Below are positions 15,846 through 23,865 of a stretch of 24,340 nucleotides of DNA, in pieces; the first letter of the stretch is position 1; each line of letters starts with the position of its first letter. The position numbers and the translations under genes are program-made. Below the pieces are notes generated by a model. That model saw nothing but the letters and a program-made list of their open reading frames with translations. It ran no database searches and had not been told where the DNA came from. The DNA comes from MGIIb-O2 sp964003245 (GTDB lineage Archaea > Thermoplasmatota > Poseidoniia > Poseidoniales > Thalassarchaeaceae), in NCBI GenBank assembly GCA_964003245.1, contig CAXFIU010000019.1:1-24340 (forward strand), given 5' to 3'.

Positions 15846-17315
15846 ATGCGTGCAATCGCCGGTTGTATGGTCTTGCTGTTTTTGGCCCCGATGATTGCTG
15901 GCTGTTTTGCTGGAAATTCAGTAGATGAAGTAAAAGAATATAGTCCATTTGATGACTTGTGTCCAAATGGTATTGCCAATAATACTTGGTATCATTATCC
16001 GGGAGCTGTTGATGCTTTGGTTGCTCCGCACGTAATTAATGGGACTTCGATTCTGGAAGGAGAGAATATCCCTATATGTACCGAAGGGACGTATTATGGA
16101 ATTGGTTTTTCGACTTTTGAGCCTACAATAGGGATTACCTCGGCAGATAACTTGTACATGACTAGTTGGGGTAACGGCCCAGGTGGCTCTACTGCAATTA
16201 TCAGGTGTACTGATATGATTGAGATGGTTGATGTCTCTTCATATTCTTGTGAAAATACATATCAGGGTGCTGTCGCTAATAGTAATGATCCGTACGTATA
16301 TGTAGATAGATGGACTGATAGAATAATGAAATTCGATATGCATGCATTGGCAGGAATGACTGTTGAATGGTCAGACGATGAGGGAGAGACATGGGGGCCA
16401 TTTGGACTGGCTTCATTTGCGACTGGGTATTCAGTTCAAGACCATCAAACCATTGCCTCTTCGCCATATAATGCAGTATTGCATGAAACTACATGGGTGT
16501 TCTGTGTCAATGGAAATTGGCAGTCACCTCTTTGTTCGACAAGTAATGATGGAGGGCTTACATGGGGGCCAGAGGTCCCAGGAGCTCCGGCTAATTGTAA
16601 CAGCGGAGGTTTGACAGGCCACATGGTAGGTGCAAATGATGGGAACTTCTACAGAGGTAACCCTAGTTGTGATGGCGAAGGTTATTCAATTTACAGAAGT
16701 ACTAACGGCGGCCTGACTTGGACAGAGCATGAGCTCCCTACAGACGTCACTGGAATGGCAGATACTTGGAATTTTGAAGAAGCGCAAGTATATCCAGATG
16801 AAGATGACAATTTGCATGCAATGTGGATGGGCGCAGATGATTTGCCCTACTATTCCTATTCTTTCGATAAGGGAGACTCGTGGAGTGATCCGTTGATGGT
16901 TGCCCCCCCTGGGCTAAATGGCACTGGTTTTCCGGCTGTTGCAGCTGGAGATAGTGGCAGAGTTGCTTTCGCATATCTTGGAGATACTGGAGGAAATACT
17001 TGGAACGGATACATCTCAATAATGACTGATTCATTTAGTGAAACACCGCTAATAACTACAGTTCAAGTAAATGAGTTTGGAGATCCTTTGAGTTTAGAGA
17101 CAGATTGTGGATACAATAGGTGTGGCGGATTTGGAGATTTCATTGATATCCTTGTTGACAATCATGGAAGGCCTTGGTTCGGACTTTCGCATAACATTGG
17201 AAATAATCTTCAAGATGAGGGGATTTATGGGACTACAATGATGGGGCCAAGTCTCAGAGGCTCTACCGTTCCATTGAATGTTTTACCGGAAGGTGGACCT
17301 CAAACATTAGCTTGA
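15846..17315 (+). CDS. Second Asp-box lipoprotein, paralogue of the preceding gene
   Basis: A 489-residue exported lipoprotein. A signal segment ends in the lipobox IAGC with Cys20, followed by FAGN, nearly the same opening as its neighbour. The open frame begins further upstream at a TTG (15804), but MRAIAGCMV at 15846 matches the paralogue's start and the signal-peptide pattern. Asp-boxes lie at 176-183, 233-240, 285-292 (Asp replaced by Asn) and 339-346 (SFDKGDSW). The box at residue 127 of the paralogue is lost here (RCTDMIEM). Blocks shared with the paralogue include FEPTxGITS, NSNDPYxYVD, KFDMHAL, QDHQxIAS, YRGNPSC, IMTDSF, PLIT and RCGGFGDFID. It has more cysteines than the paralogue. 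Role is probably surface binding or an unknown hydrolysis. It converges on a LysE gene with a one-base gap. Confidence 0.87.
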   Translation: MRAIAGCMVLLFLAPMIAGCFAGNSVDEVKEYSPFDDLCPNGIANNTWYHYPGAVDALVAPHVINGTSILEGENIPICTEGTYYGIGFSTFEPTIGITSADNLYMTSWGNGPGGSTAIIRCTDMIEMVDVSSYSCENTYQGAVANSNDPYVYVDRWTDRIMKFDMHALAGMTVEWSDDEGETWGPFGLASFATGYSVQDHQTIASSPYNAVLHETTWVFCVNGNWQSPLCSTSNDGGLTWGPEVPGAPANCNSGGLTGHMVGANDGNFYRGNPSCDGEGYSIYRSTNGGLTWTEHELPTDVTGMADTWNFEEAQVYPDEDDNLHAMWMGADDLPYYSYSFDKGDSWSDPLMVAPPGLNGTGFPAVAAGDSGRVAFAYLGDTGGNTWNGYISIMTDSFSETPLITTVQVNEFGDPLSLETDCGYNRCGGFGDFIDILVDNHGRPWFGLSHNIGNNLQDEGIYGTTMMGPSLRGSTVPLNVLPEGGPQTLA

Positions 17316-17326
17316 TTCAGAAATCA
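17313..17326. terminator. Small inverted repeat across two abutting convergent stops
   Basis: TGATT (17313-17317) pairs with AATCA (17322-17326) around CAGA. The repeat includes the TGA of the second lipoprotein and the TGA of the LysE gene on the other strand. The stem is only five pairs, so a role in termination is speculative. Confidence 0.2.
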
Positions 17327-17955
17327 TTGGACCAAATATCAATTCCTTGTAGAATAAAGCCTCCGGCAAATATCAACATTGCGACTCCGCAGAAAGATAA
17401 AGCAAGTTTGTAGTTTTTAGCAGAAATGTTGCCACGTGTTTTATCGAATAAATAAGCAATAAAGGTCTTCACCAAAATTATTGAGATTAAGAAAGATAAG
17501 GCATAGGCTATGGGGGCTAAAGGCTCTTTTTCCGCTGCCGAAGCCATCAATGGACCACCTATTAAAAACCAAAAAACGTAAACATTTGGATTCAATAAAT
17601 TGACTAGGAGGCCTCTCCGAAATGCTCCCTTAGCATCTGTGAGTAATTCGTCGCCAATTGGTGGCTCTATAGAAAAACAATCAATTCCCATCTTAATTAG
17701 AAAAAGCCCTCCAATGATTGAAATTGTAAATAATGCAAACGGTTGTGTTGCAAACCATGCAGCCGCAAATAGACTAATTATCACTAAAGGGCCATCTGTA
17801 AATATTGGAGCGGCGGCAGTCCATGCTCCGGCCCTAAGTCCTCCTGAGAGTGTCTCTTTGATTACCATTGTAAGTAATGGCCCTGGTTTTATTCCTTCAA
17901 CAAAACCTAGCGTAATACCGGCTAAAGTCAACCCTAATATTAGATCTATTTCCAT
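17317..17955 (-). CDS. LysE-family transporter (second copy in window)
   Basis: A 212-residue membrane protein of the LysE superfamily with about six hydrophobic segments. The N-terminal family motif reads IKPGPLLTMV (22-31), a variant of SPGP, and LLNPNVYVFWFLIGGP matches the second conserved block. Sequence similarity to the RhtB-like protein at 5.6-6.2 kb is low, so it belongs to a different subgroup and probably a different substrate. The open frame starts at a TTG (18003), which lies within the end of the preceding gene; I chose the ATG at 17955 because the family N-terminus starts there. This ATG lies four bases after the TGA of the Bax-inhibitor-like gene (TGATAAGATG), so the two are very likely translationally coupled. 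Confidence 0.87.
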   Translation of the reverse strand: MEIDLILGLTLAGITLGFVEGIKPGPLLTMVIKETLSGGLRAGAWTAAAPIFTDGPLVIISLFAAAWFATQPFALFTISIIGGLFLIKMGIDCFSIEPPIGDELLTDAKGAFRRGLLVNLLNPNVYVFWFLIGGPLMASAAEKEPLAPIAYALSFLISIILVKTFIAYLFDKTRGNISAKNYKLALSFCGVAMLIFAGGFILQGIDIWSNDF

Positions 17956-17959
17956 CTTA

Positions 17960-18703
17960 TCATCTTCTAGATGCCAGTTTAGCAAGAAGGTGGAGGATCT
18001 CAATGTATAACCAAATTAAAGTCACCATCAACCCAAACGCTGCTCTCCATTCTAATTGCTTGGGAGCTCCTCTCTGGACTCCTTTTTCAATGAAATCAAA
18101 ATCTGCAACTAAACAAAGAGCACCTATTCCAATAACAAATAGAGAGAACGCAATCCCTACGGGGCCGTTTCCATGTATCAGTGGTATTTCATATCCTAAA
18201 AACATACCAACAAAAGAGGCGATATATATGATTGCTATGGCGCCCAATGAAGAATATACTGCTATAGCAAGATTTCTGTCCCATGAGATTAAACGTGCTC
18301 GGTATAGCATCAACATTGAGCCTAAAATTGAGAAAGTTAGTCCTGCTGCAATTATACCCAAACCCGGAAATTCTACAGCGGTTTCTATGAAATATGTAAA
18401 TCCGCCTAATGCCAGGCCCTCGAATCCAGCATAGGCACATATCAAAACTGGATTTGTAGATCTAGAAAAAATTACAATCATTGCAGTAATAAAACCGCCT
18501 AAAAATCCAATTATTGCAAGCCCGGGTAAGAAGGCATAAGTTGCTATGGCCAAAGTTGTAGTGATTATCAGAAGTATTCCGGTTTTTTCTGCGGTCCCCT
18601 CCATAGTCATCAAATTAGAGTTCTCATCCCACCAAGATGCTTCTTGATAGTTCGACTTATCGAAAGTTGAGTCTGATAGTGTGGGGTTCTTTGAACGGTA
18701 CAT
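17960..18703 (-). CDS. Bax-inhibitor-1/YccA-like integral membrane protein
   Basis: A 247-residue membrane protein with about seven hydrophobic segments after a polar N-terminus of about 40 residues. The opening MYRSKNPTLSDSTFDK matches the N-terminal signature of the prokaryotic Bax1-I-like group (COG4760, YccA/Bax-inhibitor-related), and the core includes YAGFEGLALGGFTYFIE and a final acidic pair in LVADFDFIEKGV, where BI-1 proteins have calcium- or pH-sensing aspartates. In bacteria the family is linked to ion leak or membrane-protease regulation; the archaeal role is unknown. The ATG at 18703 follows GAGG at about 10 bases. It lies 48 bases after uvrA and four bases before the LysE gene. 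Confidence 0.85.
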   Translation of the reverse strand: MYRSKNPTLSDSTFDKSNYQEASWWDENSNLMTMEGTAEKTGILLIITTTLAIATYAFLPGLAIIGFLGGFITAMIVIFSRSTNPVLICAYAGFEGLALGGFTYFIETAVEFPGLGIIAAGLTFSILGSMLMLYRARLISWDRNLAIAVYSSLGAIAIIYIASFVGMFLGYEIPLIHGNGPVGIAFSLFVIGIGALCLVADFDFIEKGVQRGAPKQLEWRAAFGLMVTLIWLYIEILHLLAKLASRR

Positions 18704-18751
18704 TGTAACGCCTCAAAGGGTAGACGTACTCAAATCTTGGCACTGCAATTA

Positions 18752-21730
18752 CTAGTTTAGAAGTTCTTTCAAATGTAATCCTGTATAACTGCCCTTAACT
18801 TTAGCAATCTTTTCTGGTGGACCTTCTGCCACTATAAGTCCACCCAATTCTCCCCCTTCTGGCCCGAGATCAATTACCCAATCTGCACATTTAACCACGT
18901 CTAAGTGATGTTCTATTACAATTACAGTGTGCCCATTTCTTCGTAGGCGGAGCATTACTTCTGTTAGCTGATGAACATCGAACATAGAAAGGCCGGTAGT
19001 AGGTTCGTCTAAGATATACACTGTATGGCTTCTAGTGGGCCTATGTAATTCAGATGCCAATTTTACTCGTTGCGCTTCCCCGCCGGATAGAGTTGTTGCT
19101 GGTTGTCCGAGTCTAATGTACCCTAGACCTACATCCTTCAATGTCGTAAGAATTCGATTTAATGATTTTTGATTTTGGAAAAACGTCACTGCCTCGTCAA
19201 CAGACATGTCTAAAACGTCTTGAATGGTTTTTCCCTTCCATTCAACTTCCAACGTTTCCCTAGTGTATCTTTTACCTTTGCAAACATCACACGTAACCCA
19301 AACATCTGGCAAAAAATTCATTTCTAATTTTATTGAACCTGCGCCTTTACAGGATTCGCATCGCCCTCCTTTAACATTGAAAGAAAATTGTCCGGGTTGA
19401 TATCCCCTTTCTTTAGAGATTGTTGTTGTTGCAAAGAGGTTTCTGATGTGTCCGAATGCTCCCGTATATGTTGCCGCATTTGATCGAGGCGTTCTGCCAA
19501 TTGGAGATTGGTCGATTACTATTGTTTTGTCTACGGCTTCGAATCCTTCCATCTTATCATGACGTCCTGGAGAAGTGTCAGTGCCATGTATTTCGCGCAA
19601 TAATGCAGGTGCTAGGGTTGATGCCACTAACGAAGATTTGCCAGAGCCAGAAACACCAGTTATTGCAACCACACACCCTAAAGGAATTGAGACATCTATA
19701 TTTTGAAGATTATTTTCTCTAGCGCCTACAATACGTATCCATTTCCCATCATCAGGAGTTTTTCTATCATTAGGGATGGGAATTTTTTCTTTGCCAGACA
19801 GATACGCTCCAGTAATGCTTTCATCATTAGAAATTAATTCTTCTAGCTCCCCACTAACTAGTACATTGCCTCCTTCTTTACCCGCACCCGGCCCTATATC
19901 AACAAGCCAGTCAGCCTGCCTTAGAGTTGCTTCATCATGTTCAACAACAAGTAAAGTATTGCCCAATGTAGTCAATTCCCTTAGAGTTTCTAAAAGACGT
20001 CCGTTGTCTCTAGGATGTAGTCCTATACTTGGTTCATCTAAAACATACATTACACCTGTCAAACGAGTCCCGATTTGGGTTGCTAATCTAATTCTCTGAG
20101 ATTCTCCGCCCGATAGTGTGCTGGCTCTTCGATCTAATGTCAGGTAGTCCAAACCTACCAATGCAAGAAAGCGTAATCTAGCTTCAATTTCTTTAATTAT
20201 TTCAGTACCAATAAAAATTGATTTTTCAGATAATTGAGTTGTTTTTGAAATGATATCACTGGTTGGTTTATCCCTTCCTAATTTATCCCATGTTTGGTCT
20301 AGTTCTCCTGCTCTCCAATACTGTACAACCGCTAATGCTTCTAATACACTACAAGAAGAAATTGCAGGTAAAGAAATACCTCCAACTATAACCTTACTAA
20401 CAGCATCATTGAGTTTTTTACCATTGCAATCTGGACATGGTTCGTCATTCATATATGATGCCATTCTTGATCTTGTTCTGTCCGATGATGTTTCGGTATA
20501 AGTTCTACGAATTCTATTAAAGACTCCTTCCCATGGCCTTAACATTTGGTACGTAGATCCTTTTTCGGATGTAAACTCAAAGGAGATGGCGGTACCTCCT
20601 GAACCGTAGAGGAGGATGTCTTGTTCGTCTTCACTCAATCCTCCAAACTCTAGATTTGTAGGAATTCCATAGTGCTCACACACCTGTCTCATTTGACTTT
20701 TGTACCAACCGGACATCATCGAAGATCTGAATGGCCTAATGCATCCTTCTTCTACTGATGCTGTTCGATCAATAACCAGGTCCGGCGAAAATTCTCTTTG
20801 AATTCCCAATCCTTGACAATTGGGGCAGGCTCCGAGCGGATTGTTAAACGAAAATACTCTAGGAGACATTTCAGGCAAAAAGGCGCCGTGCTCAGGGCAT
20901 GCAAATTCTTCAGAATAGGGTATTATTTGGCCTTCTTCCGTTTTTTCTGCCTCTTCATTGCGAAGATTTTTGCCTTTTTTCTTCTTCAGGCTTTCAACAG
21001 CGATTGTTCCGCCCCCTAGGCGGATTCCTGACTCGATTGCTTCGGTTAATCTCTGTCTGTTAGTTCTATTCAATTTCATTCTATCAATTCTAACGTCGAT
21101 GTCATGTCTGAGATTCTTTTCTAACTCTGGAGGGTTTTCGAAATTTGCTTCGCGGCCGTTTATTTTGCCTTCTAAATATCCTTGTTCGACTAGTGCTTTG
21201 AATAAATCAACATGGGTTCCCTTTCTGTTTCTAATTGTGGGGCTCCAAATTGCTACAGCATGCTCTTCAAAACGCCACATTATGTCATCTACAATTTCTT
21301 GAACTGTTCTTCTAGCAACTTCTCTACCGCAATCAGGGCAGTGAGGAATTCCGACTCTAGCCCAAAGTAATCTCATGTAATCCATTATTTCGGTAACCGT
21401 AGCAACTGTTGATCTTGGATTGTGACTACCTTGTTTTTGGTCGATACTGATCGCAGGAGATAATCCCTCTATAGAGTCACAATCGGGTTTCTTCATTTGG
21501 CCTAAAAATTGGCGTGCGTATGAGCTTAGGCTCTCAACGTATCTCCTTTGCCCTTCAGCATATAGAGTATCAAATGCCAAACTTGACTTTCCCGAACCAG
21601 AAACTCCCGAAATAACCACAAATTTACCTCTAGGTATCTCTACATCGATATCTTGGAGGTTATGGGTTCTCGCTCCCTTGACTTCGATCCAGCCTTGACC
21701 GGTTGTGTTGTTTTTCTTATTACGGGCCAT
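18752..21730 (-). CDS. uvrA: Excinuclease ABC subunit A (UvrA)
   Basis: A 992-residue DNA-damage sensor of nucleotide excision repair; a tandem ABC ATPase dimer that loads UvrB at lesions. The first Walker A is GVSGSGKSS (42-50) and the second is TGVSGSGKSSLV in the C-terminal half; signature motifs LSGGESQRIRLATQ and LSGGEAQRVKLASE, and Walker B VLDEPSIGLHP and ILDEPTTGLS, are all intact. The C-terminal zinc module CESCKGAG...CDVCKGKRY is standard. The first zinc module reads CPEHG...CPNC, with His in place of the second Cys. A Lys-rich stretch (LKKKKGKNL) precedes it. Length is slightly above E. coli (940). Archaeal UvrA is generally regarded as acquired from bacteria. It lies downstream of moeA by 67 bases, preceded by a seven-G tract, and upstream of the Bax-inhibitor-like gene. 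No uvrB or uvrC is in the window. Confidence 0.97.
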   Translation of the reverse strand: MARNKKNNTTGQGWIEVKGARTHNLQDIDVEIPRGKFVVISGVSGSGKSSLAFDTLYAEGQRRYVESLSSYARQFLGQMKKPDCDSIEGLSPAISIDQKQGSHNPRSTVATVTEIMDYMRLLWARVGIPHCPDCGREVARRTVQEIVDDIMWRFEEHAVAIWSPTIRNRKGTHVDLFKALVEQGYLEGKINGREANFENPPELEKNLRHDIDVRIDRMKLNRTNRQRLTEAIESGIRLGGGTIAVESLKKKKGKNLRNEEAEKTEEGQIIPYSEEFACPEHGAFLPEMSPRVFSFNNPLGACPNCQGLGIQREFSPDLVIDRTASVEEGCIRPFRSSMMSGWYKSQMRQVCEHYGIPTNLEFGGLSEDEQDILLYGSGGTAISFEFTSEKGSTYQMLRPWEGVFNRIRRTYTETSSDRTRSRMASYMNDEPCPDCNGKKLNDAVSKVIVGGISLPAISSCSVLEALAVVQYWRAGELDQTWDKLGRDKPTSDIISKTTQLSEKSIFIGTEIIKEIEARLRFLALVGLDYLTLDRRASTLSGGESQRIRLATQIGTRLTGVMYVLDEPSIGLHPRDNGRLLETLRELTTLGNTLLVVEHDEATLRQADWLVDIGPGAGKEGGNVLVSGELEELISNDESITGAYLSGKEKIPIPNDRKTPDDGKWIRIVGARENNLQNIDVSIPLGCVVAITGVSGSGKSSLVASTLAPALLREIHGTDTSPGRHDKMEGFEAVDKTIVIDQSPIGRTPRSNAATYTGAFGHIRNLFATTTISKERGYQPGQFSFNVKGGRCESCKGAGSIKLEMNFLPDVWVTCDVCKGKRYTRETLEVEWKGKTIQDVLDMSVDEAVTFFQNQKSLNRILTTLKDVGLGYIRLGQPATTLSGGEAQRVKLASELHRPTRSHTVYILDEPTTGLSMFDVHQLTEVMLRLRRNGHTVIVIEHHLDVVKCADWVIDLGPEGGELGGLIVAEGPPEKIAKVKGSYTGLHLKELLN

Positions 21731-21797
21731 TAGCGCCCCCCCTAACTATATTCAACGGAATGTTGGCCGCTCTTGAAGAAATGTATTCTATTTTCTA

Positions 21798-23009
21798 TCA
21801 ATTAAACCAAAATGCATCAATAATTTCTCCTATTTTGGCATCTGTATTGGGAGGCAATAATGTAACTCCATTATGGGCGACCATGCTGTGTATATTTCCA
21901 CTGCCTTGATGAGTATGAGTTGATGCTTCTAGTCCCTTGTCTGCGCTTGTTATTTTGATTCGTCTTAGACAAAGTTTGTTTTTCGCTCCTTTTACGGGAT
22001 CTTTCATCCTCACTCTGACCTTTTTACCTAAATTTGGAAGATCTGTTTCTTCAATACCGTAAGTATTAGAGAACCAAGGACAAACTAACATCAAGAACAC
22101 TAAATGACTACTGACCGGATTTCCAGGTAGTCCAAACAAAGGTTTGTTTTTCCATTTACCAAAAATTGGAGGGCCCCCTGGCCTCATATTTACTTTCCAA
22201 AAATCAATCTCTCCTTCCGTTTCCATGATTTTTCTTACGATATCCCAATCCCCCATAGAAACTCCACCAGATGTTATTATTGCGTCACAATTCTCTACTG
22301 CATGATTGAGGGTTTCACGTAATTGGTCTATTGAGTCTGTAACTATTCCATACCGGATTGGTTCTCCACCCATCTTTTCAACTAAAGTAGCGATTCCAAA
22401 TGAGTTGGATTCAAAAATTTGATATTCATTGATTTGGGAGTTGGGCATTACTAGTTCGTCACCAGTACTAATTATTCCAATAATGGGTTTTCTGTATACT
22501 GGGATCTCATCATAACCCATAGTTGCTGCAAGAGAGATTGTTGAAGCAGTCATACATGTTCCTTCTGAAAGAGCCAAATTTCCTTTTGATAAATTTTCTC
22601 CTTTTATGCGGATAAAGGATTTTTTTGCTGGGCCGGAAATAATAACATTGTTTCCTTCGACTCTGCTATCTTCAACAATTACAATTGCGTCAGCACCTTC
22701 TGGTATAGGGGCGCCAGTTGTTATCTTACAGGCTTCGCCTGAATTTATCGAAATTGTTTGTTCAGTACCCGCTTGGATTGATCCCACTATTTCCAAAATA
22801 GTCTCACCATCATGTTGGCAGTCGGCTTCTCTTACCGCCCAACCATCCATAGCAGAATTGTTAAAACGAGGGTCGTTAACTTTGGAAGTTAGTCCTTCCG
22901 CAAGTATTCTACCATTGACATTGTCAAGATGTATGTTCTCTGAAGGGAGTTTTAATTTGCTTTCTGATATCAATATCTTAGCTCTATCAATACTTATGCC
23001 TACCTCCAT
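21798..23009 (-). CDS. moeA: Molybdopterin molybdenumtransferase (MoeA)
   Basis: A 403-residue enzyme that inserts molybdate into adenylylated molybdopterin, the last step of molybdenum cofactor synthesis. Family motifs: NSAMDGWAV (51-59), TGAPIPEGADAIV (98-110), ISTGDEL (180-186), TSGGVSMGDWDIV (246-258) in the MoCF fold, MRPGGPP (275-281) and GLPGNPVSSHLVF (293-305). The C-terminal domain IV follows. Length is typical. The ATG at 23009 has no in-frame competitor nearby. The frame ends 67 bases before uvrA, so moeA may head the moeA-uvrA-BI1-lysE run. No other cofactor genes (moaA, mobA, mogA) and no molybdoenzyme lie in the window. Archaea often carry two MoeA copies, one possibly for tungsten; which this is cannot be told. 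Confidence 0.95.
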   Translation of the reverse strand: MEVGISIDRAKILISESKLKLPSENIHLDNVNGRILAEGLTSKVNDPRFNNSAMDGWAVREADCQHDGETILEIVGSIQAGTEQTISINSGEACKITTGAPIPEGADAIVIVEDSRVEGNNVIISGPAKKSFIRIKGENLSKGNLALSEGTCMTASTISLAATMGYDEIPVYRKPIIGIISTGDELVMPNSQINEYQIFESNSFGIATLVEKMGGEPIRYGIVTDSIDQLRETLNHAVENCDAIITSGGVSMGDWDIVRKIMETEGEIDFWKVNMRPGGPPIFGKWKNKPLFGLPGNPVSSHLVFLMLVCPWFSNTYGIEETDLPNLGKKVRVRMKDPVKGAKNKLCLRRIKITSADKGLEASTHTHQGSGNIHSMVAHNGVTLLPPNTDAKIGEIIDAFWFN

Positions 23010-23080
23010 ATAATCGGCGAAGAGTGTTGTACAAATGAATTATGCGTTGAATACGAGAGAGTGCTGTTCAAATATTATCA

Positions 23081-23860
23081 ATGAGACGCCGAATTGTGTT
23101 GATTGAAGGAGAGGTTTTAATTCTCTTTTTGTTGTTTTTAATTGCTTTACTATATTCTAGTGTTGGCCATGGTGGAGCATCGGGCTATTTGGCAATATTG
23201 TCTCTAACAATCTATGCAGAATATGATAGTGGGTGGTTAAAACAGCATGCGTGGGCATTGAATTTAGTTGTTGCTGCGATCGCTTTTTATCATTATAGAA
23301 AGGCAGGGTTTTTCAATTTGGAATTGACTTTGCCATTCATTTTTGCGAGTATTCCGTTTGCAATTATTGGAGGATATCTGAAAGTCGATGGGGCATTTTA
23401 TGATACTATCCTATCAATTACTTTAGTTTGGGCAGCATATAAGTTATTTCAAATTAAAGAAAATAATTCTGATGTAAAAATAAATAATCCCAGCATGTAT
23501 TATTCTCTTCCTATTGGAGGAGGTATTGGCCTAATGAGTGGTGTCATAGGAGTAGGTGGGGGCATTTTCTTATCGCCAATACTTTTACTAAAAAAATGGG
23601 CCGATCCTAAAACTGCTGCCGCTACAGCTGCACTTTTTATTTGGGTTAACTCGATGGCGGGATTACTCGGAGCCGGAGTTTCTGGACAGTTAGTAATAGA
23701 TTTGAAAATTTTGTTACCTTTTGTTATGGCAGTACTATTGGGCGGATATCTGGGGGCGAAATATGGTTCCGAAAATGCCCACCAATCATTAATTAGAAAA
23801 ATATTGATCTTTGTATTAATCATTGCTTCTATGAAGAGAATATCATATGTTCTAATATGA
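23081..23860 (+). CDS. TauE/SafE-family permease
   Basis: A 259-residue membrane protein with about eight hydrophobic segments in two repeated halves, as in the TauE/SafE family of anion exporters (sulfite, sulfoacetate and related organosulfur anions). The first half carries LLYSSVGHGGASGYLAIL (23-40) and the second GLMSGVIGVGGGIFLSPIL (150-168), the paired glycine-rich signatures. Substrate is not predictable; sulfur anion efflux is the family's usual annotation. The ATG at 23081 is chosen; a downstream TTG at 23099 would also leave the fold intact. It diverges from moeA across 71 bases that hold an AATTATGC box at about 23038-23045 and abuts the zinc-ribbon gene on the other strand with no intervening base. 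Confidence 0.88.
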   Translation: MRRRIVLIEGEVLILFLLFLIALLYSSVGHGGASGYLAILSLTIYAEYDSGWLKQHAWALNLVVAAIAFYHYRKAGFFNLELTLPFIFASIPFAIIGGYLKVDGAFYDTILSITLVWAAYKLFQIKENNSDVKINNPSMYYSLPIGGGIGLMSGVIGVGGGIFLSPILLLKKWADPKTAAATAALFIWVNSMAGLLGAGVSGQLVIDLKILLPFVMAVLLGGYLGAKYGSENAHQSLIRKILIFVLIIASMKRISYVLI

Positions 23861-23865
23861 TTAGA
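23851..23865. terminator. Inverted repeat spanning two abutting convergent stops
   Basis: TCTAAT (23851-23856) and ATTAGA (23860-23865) form a six-base inverted repeat around ATG, and cover the TGA of the TauE/SafE gene and the TAA of the zinc-ribbon gene. The stem is AT-rich and weak. Termination is a possible role only. Confidence 0.25.

Noticed and set aside
14279..17315. Calling the two lipoproteins sialidases
   Set aside because: Asp-boxes occur in many propellers, and the FRIP motif and catalytic arginine set expected of GH33 enzymes were not found by eye.
21736..21742. Seven-C tract before uvrA as a phase-variation switch
   Set aside because: It is short, lies outside the coding frame five bases upstream of the ATG, and may simply act as a G-rich ribosome site on the mRNA.
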